Source: JAGOBX01 sp017999075 [NCBI: Candidatus Babelota bacterium] (GTDB taxonomy: Bacteria > JAGOBX01). Taken from it: a DNA stretch of 9,014 nucleotides. The position numbers and the translations under genes are program-made. Under the pieces are notes generated by a model, which was not told where the DNA came from, made no database searches, and worked only from the letters and a program-made list of their open reading frames with translations. The stretch covers positions 1 to 9,014 of the forward strand of contig JAGOBX010000116.1 in the NCBI GenBank assembly GCA_017999075.1, read 5' to 3'. How positions within the stretch are numbered: position 1 is the first letter of the stretch; each line of letters begins with the position of its first letter. Shown here piece by piece: positions 1 through 6,200 of this stretch.

Positions 1-253
1 TTATCGTATCATACGCATTTATTCCAAACCTGTCAGTAAGTTTTACGCATACAATGTCTCCGGTTTTTGTAAGTGCAGCTGTTCCGCTCCACGATCCGTT
101 TGTCCCTGTTACTAAACTTATATTCTGTATTACGCCATTAACATATAACGTTACAGTATCATATATCAAACTGTTCAATGTTGTTCCACTGACAATCACA
201 TTCTGCGTTACCGTATCTGTTATAACAGGATATGTTATTTTTATAGATGACAT
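1..253 (-). other. Bacterial Ig-like repeat 2, cut by window edge (residues 2878-2961)
   Basis: It starts MSSIKITYPVITDTVTQNV, has VSGTTLNSLIYDTVTLYVNG, then TGTNGSWSGTAALTKTGD and ends at the window edge in AYDTI. The TLYVNGV...G.W.G...L...GD pattern resembles Ig-like domains found near the ends of many bacterial surface proteins. It aligns with repeat 1, so a longer tandem series beyond the left edge is possible. Confidence 0.7.
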
Positions 254-3200
254 TTTATAATAATTTACGTTTATTGTATCGTAATATGAATTTCCTGAAG
301 TATTAGTCAATTTAGTTACTATACTGTCTCCTAATCCTGACAATGACACAGTACCTGAAAAATTACTGTTTATACCAGTTAAGTATATTATTGAATTTAC
401 AGTTGGTATCCCGCTTGTATCGCCGGAAGAAAAAGTATAAATAACTATTGTGTCTCCTGATTGAGTATTGGCGGTTGTCCCGCTAACAGTTATTATCTGA
501 GTTATTGTATCATGAATAACGATTGAAGGATATATTATTTTAATATCTGATATTATTTTTGGCAGGACAACTTCATAACTTCCGGAATACCAGCTTCTAT
601 TATAAAATTGTCGTCCATCAGTTATATGCGAATCATACGAAATAATGCGGTAATAATATGTCTCTCCAGCAACAATATTCGTATCCGTATAATCTGTATC
701 GCTTGTGTTATTCGTGTCAAAAATTAAAAACACTTCCCAATCGTCAGTATCCCCATCATCTCTGCATTCTGTACTCTTAACCCTATACAATCTATATCCG
801 GCTAATTGATTATCTCCAACGCCGAGCGAAATTCCATTTTCATCAAACGTAGGTTTTGTCCATCTTAAATTTATCTGACCGAATAACGAAGTATCCGCGC
901 TCACAAAACTCGGCGTAGCAGGTGCGACTGTATCCGCGCTGATTGCCGTATCTATCACTGAAGTTCTAAATGGCGACCAAACAGCGCCATTACCCACAAT
1001 CTTTTTTTTTATTAAAGCGGAATCGCTTATATTCCAATAATTATACCTAAAATCAAAATATGTATCTCCTGCAATATATACAGCAGAATCAGGATTCACT
1101 GCTCCGCCTTTCCAATTGTTAAAGTTAAATATATCTGAATATGAATTACCTTTTATATAAAACCCGTATTTTACATTTGAATCAACAGTATTCTGAGCAA
1201 AATAATTATATGCCGAACTGTCAATAAAAAAAACATAATTAGCTGCATTTAAACTATAATTTGAAATTAGAATATTCGAATCAGATCCAAATATATAAAA
1301 ACCAATTTTATTGTTTGAGCTTATATTATTAAATATCAAATTTTTTGAACAGTGAGTCAATGCAACTCCGTCAGAATAATTAAAAATATTATTTCTTACA
1401 GTATTACTATCAGACCATCCGTTTAAATAAATACCAAAAGAAAAATTGTTTTGAAAAATATTGTCGCTTATAAGATTATTTTTTGAAGTCATTAATACTT
1501 GTATGCCCTGATTATTTTTGAAAAAAAAGCAATTTTTTATTCCATTATCTGAGCTAGGACCACCTTTCCAATTTCCAAATACATCAAGATAATACGACTT
1601 TCCAATTAGCGCCACGCCAGTTTGATTCTCATAAAGATGTAAGTTATTAATTAAAGAGTAATTTACAGAATTAAAGCTCATTCCATAATAGCAACCTATA
1701 ATTTTTATATTTGATATTTGTAAATTATTTTTTTCTTCGGAATAAATTCCATAAAGGCTTGTTATATTTGAATCCCCTGGCGGATCAATTATCGTCAATG
1801 TTGAATCTGCCCCAATAAGTGAAATTCCATCAGTGTCTATTACTACAGTTTCTGAATATATCCCAGCATCAATAAAAATAGTATCCCATGATTTAGCCAT
1901 CGACAAAGCTTTTTCGATACTCCTGAATGGAAATGTTTCAGAACCGTTACCCGTAAGATTATTCCCCATTGAAATGCAGAAAATATCATTTACTGTAGAA
2001 GTATCATTTACATACCATTTAGGTCCATAATATTCCGGAGACATAATATTTTTAGCATTAAAAATATTTGAATACCAGCTTCTATTATAAAATTGTCGGC
2101 CATCAGTTATATGAGAATCATACGCAACAATGCGGTAATAATATGTCTCTCCAGTAACAATGTTAGTATCTGTATAATCAGTATCGCTTGTGTTATTCGT
2201 GTCAAAAATCAAAAACATTTCCCAATCATCAGTATCTCCATCATCTCTGCACTCTGTACTCTGAGCTCTGTACAGTCTATATCCTGAAAAATGACTATCT
2301 CCTACGCCGAGCGCAACTCCATTTTCATCGAGCGCAGGTTTCGTCCAGCTTAAATTTATCTGACCGAATAACGAAGTATCCGCGTTCACAAAACTCGGAG
2401 CAGCAGGAGCAACAGTATCCGCACCGATTGCTGTGTCTATCATTGTCGTTCTAAATGGCGACCATAAAATTTTATTTGAATATGTGCCTTTAATTTTATT
2501 TGCTATTGCAGCCGAATCTGTAGTCGACCAATAATTATTTCTAAAATCAAATTCTGTATCGCAAGCGTTATAAACAGCAAAATCAGGATTTACTAATGAT
2601 GGTATAAAATTATTTTTTACAAATGTATCAAATGACGACGTCCCGCTAATATAAAAACCGTATTTAAAATTTGAATCCGCTGTATTTTGTGAAAAATAAA
2701 TATTATTTGAACTGTTTATATAAAATCCCTGACCGTTTGATGAAATATTATTACTGCTTAAATTATTATTAATAATAATATTTTCAGAAGAAGAAATATC
2801 AAAACCATATGAATTATTATTTTTGCCTATATTGTTAATTAAAATACAGTTATTACTTCCTATAACAAAATAACCGCGTAAATTATTATAACTTTTATTT
2901 CCTGAAATATATTCACTGTCACTTATCCAGCAATGAAATCCATTATTGGAGTTATCATATATTATATTGTTGGTTATATAATTACTATTAGTGGATTGTA
3001 AATAGATACCTACTGACTTATTACTATACACAAGGTTTGAATCAATAGTATTATTGAAAACATTAGAAATAAGTTTAATCCCGTCTCCAATATTGTTTTT
3101 TAAAATATTATTATATACAGTACAAAATTTTGATGAACTACTTATTTCAATACCACGACCGGTATTACTGTCAGCAATATTGTTCTGCAATATATTACTA

Positions 3201-6200
3201 TTACTTGAAGTTGATATTTCATAGCCATCACCATTATTTATACTATTATTATTTTCTAAAATATTATAACTGGAATTATTATATAAACGAAATCCTTTAT
3301 TTAAATTATTAAAGCACCTGTTATTTTTAATTATATTATTGACAGAATTCCATAGCGTAATACCGCTTGATAAATTATTTAAACATATATTATCATTAAT
3401 ATAATTTGAATCAGAGCCATTTAGCCATATTGAAGAACTAATATTATTATATAAATTATTATTTGATATGTAGTTTTTATCTGAGTTTAAAATAACTATA
3501 GCATTCACATTATTCTCGGATGTCATATTTTGAAAAATAAAATTTGAGTCAGAACCATTGTATAAATAAATTGCTCCTTCATAATCAACCCCGTTATTTG
3601 TAAAATCAATGGCTACTCTTGCTATTACAGAAGAATCAACATTATCAAAAAAAATACCTCGGTAACAATCTGTAATTCTTAAATTTTCAATGCGTAAATT
3701 ATTTTTTGTATTCGCATAAATCCCGTAAAGCGTAGTTACGCTTGAATCTCCCGGAGGATCAATTATCGTCAAACTCGAATCAGCACCGATAATCGAAATT
3801 TTGTCAGTGTCTATTACTACAGTTTCAGCATATGTTCCAGCAGCTATCTGCACGGTGTTTCCGCTCACACATTTCGATAATGCTTTTGTTATAGTTCTGA
3901 ATGGATAACCTGAAGAACCATTATAAGTATCCGCGCCTAATGAAGAGGAAACATAATAAACATCACCTGAATATTCAGACATTGCCCCTACAGCCGTATA
4001 TATTCCGGAATACCAGCTTCTGTTATAATATACAGTATTTCCAGTGACATGAGAATCATAAGCAATTACTCTGTAATAATATGTCTGCCCAATAATAATA
4101 TCAGTATCAATATAATCAGTATCTTCAGAATTTATAGAATTAAAAATCAAATATTGTTCCCAATCATCTGCTTCCGGCTGAATGTTTCTGTATAACCTAT
4201 ATCCTGAAATACCTGTTAAAATAGAACTATCTTCATCAAAAACCGGTTTACTCCAAACTAAATATATCTGTCCGCCTGCTGATGAGTCAGCACTTAAAAT
4301 AACCGGAACTGCAGGAGCTTTAGTATCGCTTCCTAAAAAAGTGTCTATAGCAGAAGTTCTGTAAGGTACCCAATTGACATACTGAGAATATGCCCCTTTT
4401 ATTTTCTGAGATAAAACAGCGGAATCTGTTGTTGTCCAGTAATTATAACTGAAATCTAAGCTGTTTGAAGAAGCATTATATACCATAGAATCAGTGTAAA
4501 CCGCTCCGGTCTTAAAATTGTTTTTCTGAAAAATGTCTGACGACGATGTTCCAGTAATATAAACCGCATGCCACCCGTTCAACTCAATATTGTTCTGAAA
4601 AAACATATTTCCATTTGAATTATAAACATAAAAACCGTTTTTAGTGTTATTCAATATCAAGTTTCTTGAAAAACTGTTATAATCAGAAGACTGTATCAAA
4701 AAACCATTTTCAGTATTATTCGAACATTCATTTTCAACAAAAATATTTGATTGCGAAGTATCGATTTTTATTCCTGCCTGGTTCAACGTAACATTATTGG
4801 CTGAAATTGTGTTTGAACAAGATTTTTGCAATAAAATTCCGAAATCATTAGATGTTATATAGTTTTCAGCAACAAAATTATATGTTGATGTATCAATTAT
4901 ATATATACCGCAAGCATTTAATGTAAAAGTATTATATGAAATATCGTTCCGCGCGGATTTCATCATATTAAGTCCGCCGCTATTAAAATTTGAAATCAAG
5001 TTATTTGTTATAATGCAGGTTTCTGCGTTTGATGCCATTATAGCCACAATTCCATCAACAAATTTGTTTCCGGAAATAATGCAGCTTGTTCCATTTGTGA
5101 TATTTAATCCAAAATTAAGGGAATTTAAAAAAGTATTTTTTAACACACCTATAGTGTCAGATGTAAATACTATTACTCCTTCCTGATTTCCCTCAAACAC
5201 ATTTTCCGAAAATGTGTTTGAAGATGAATAATCCGATTTTGCCGCATCAATATTATTTTTAAAAGAATTTTTTCTTATTATATTGGAATCACTGCTGTAT
5301 AAGTCTATTCCAGCTCCTGAAAGTATACTGTTTCCACAATTTTCAATTGTATTATTCTCTATTACCGATGAATCCGTATTATAAAAATATATTCCGCTAT
5401 AACAATCCTTGATTTTCAGGTTTGTAATAAACATATTATTCTTGCCATTAGCATAAATCCCGTAAAGCGTGGTTACGCTCGAATCTCCGGGCGGATCAAT
5501 AATAGTCGAACTCGAATCCGTTCCGATTATAGCTATATTATTTACTCCTATAACTACAGTTTCAGGATAAATGCCTGCAGCTATATTAATTGTATCACCT
5601 GTTGTTAAGAAACCTGTTCCTGACCAGCCTGTAATATTTCTAATATATTTTTTAGGAGCAGCTTCTGTCAACCCGCTGTTATTAGTATCTCCTGTGGTAA
5701 TATTTACATACCAGTTGTTAGGTCCTGAAGTATCTGTAAAAATTGCAGTAAGACATTTGGTATCAGAATACCAGCTTCTATTCTGATATTCAATACCTCC
5801 GCTTATATGGCTGTTATACGAAACAATTCTATAATAATATGTTTCGCCAAACGTAATTCCAGTATCTACATAATCAGTATCTTCAGCATCATTGTTTGTA
5901 TATATTAAATATGATTCCCAATCACTAATTCCAACAGGATTAGTAGTTCTATACAATCTGTATCCTAAAATAGGCGCAGCTCCTGAAAGCAAACTTCCAT
6001 TTTCATAAACAGAAGGTTTCTGCCATTTTATATTCATCAATCCGAAAGTATCTGCATCAATAAATACAGGAGCTGCAGGAGCAACAAACTCAACATTCTG
6101 GTTTGTATCTATTTCAGATGTTCTGTATGGAATCCAGTTCACAGAATATGAACTTCCGCTTAAAATATTAACCCCGAAAATTTTTGACGCAATTGATGAC

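Noticed and set aside
54-260. Plus-strand open frame of 68 codons with hydrophobic stretches
   Set aside because: It is antisense to the Ig-like repeats; the valine- and threonine-rich pattern comes from the reverse complement of Thr/Val/Asn codons. The other short plus-strand frames (about 60-90 codons at 1833, 2093, 2188, 3130, 4182, 5571 and 7584) fail for the same reason.
2761-2850. AT-rich triplet repeats that look like a microsatellite or non-coding spacer
   Set aside because: The in-frame reading gives regular Asn/Ile coils of beta-helix C, so the pattern is explained by the protein.
522-3961. Polysaccharide lyase or pectinase activity for the beta-helices
   Set aside because: The fold is suggestive, but I see no catalytic motif of pectate lyases or glycoside hydrolase family 28, and the coils are generic PbH1 type, so an enzyme call is not supported.
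4261-4320. Apparent frameshift or stop in Fn3 domain 3
   Set aside because: A first reading suggested a TAA here, but recounting the bases showed the frame is intact and encodes ILSADSSAGGQIYLVW without interruption.
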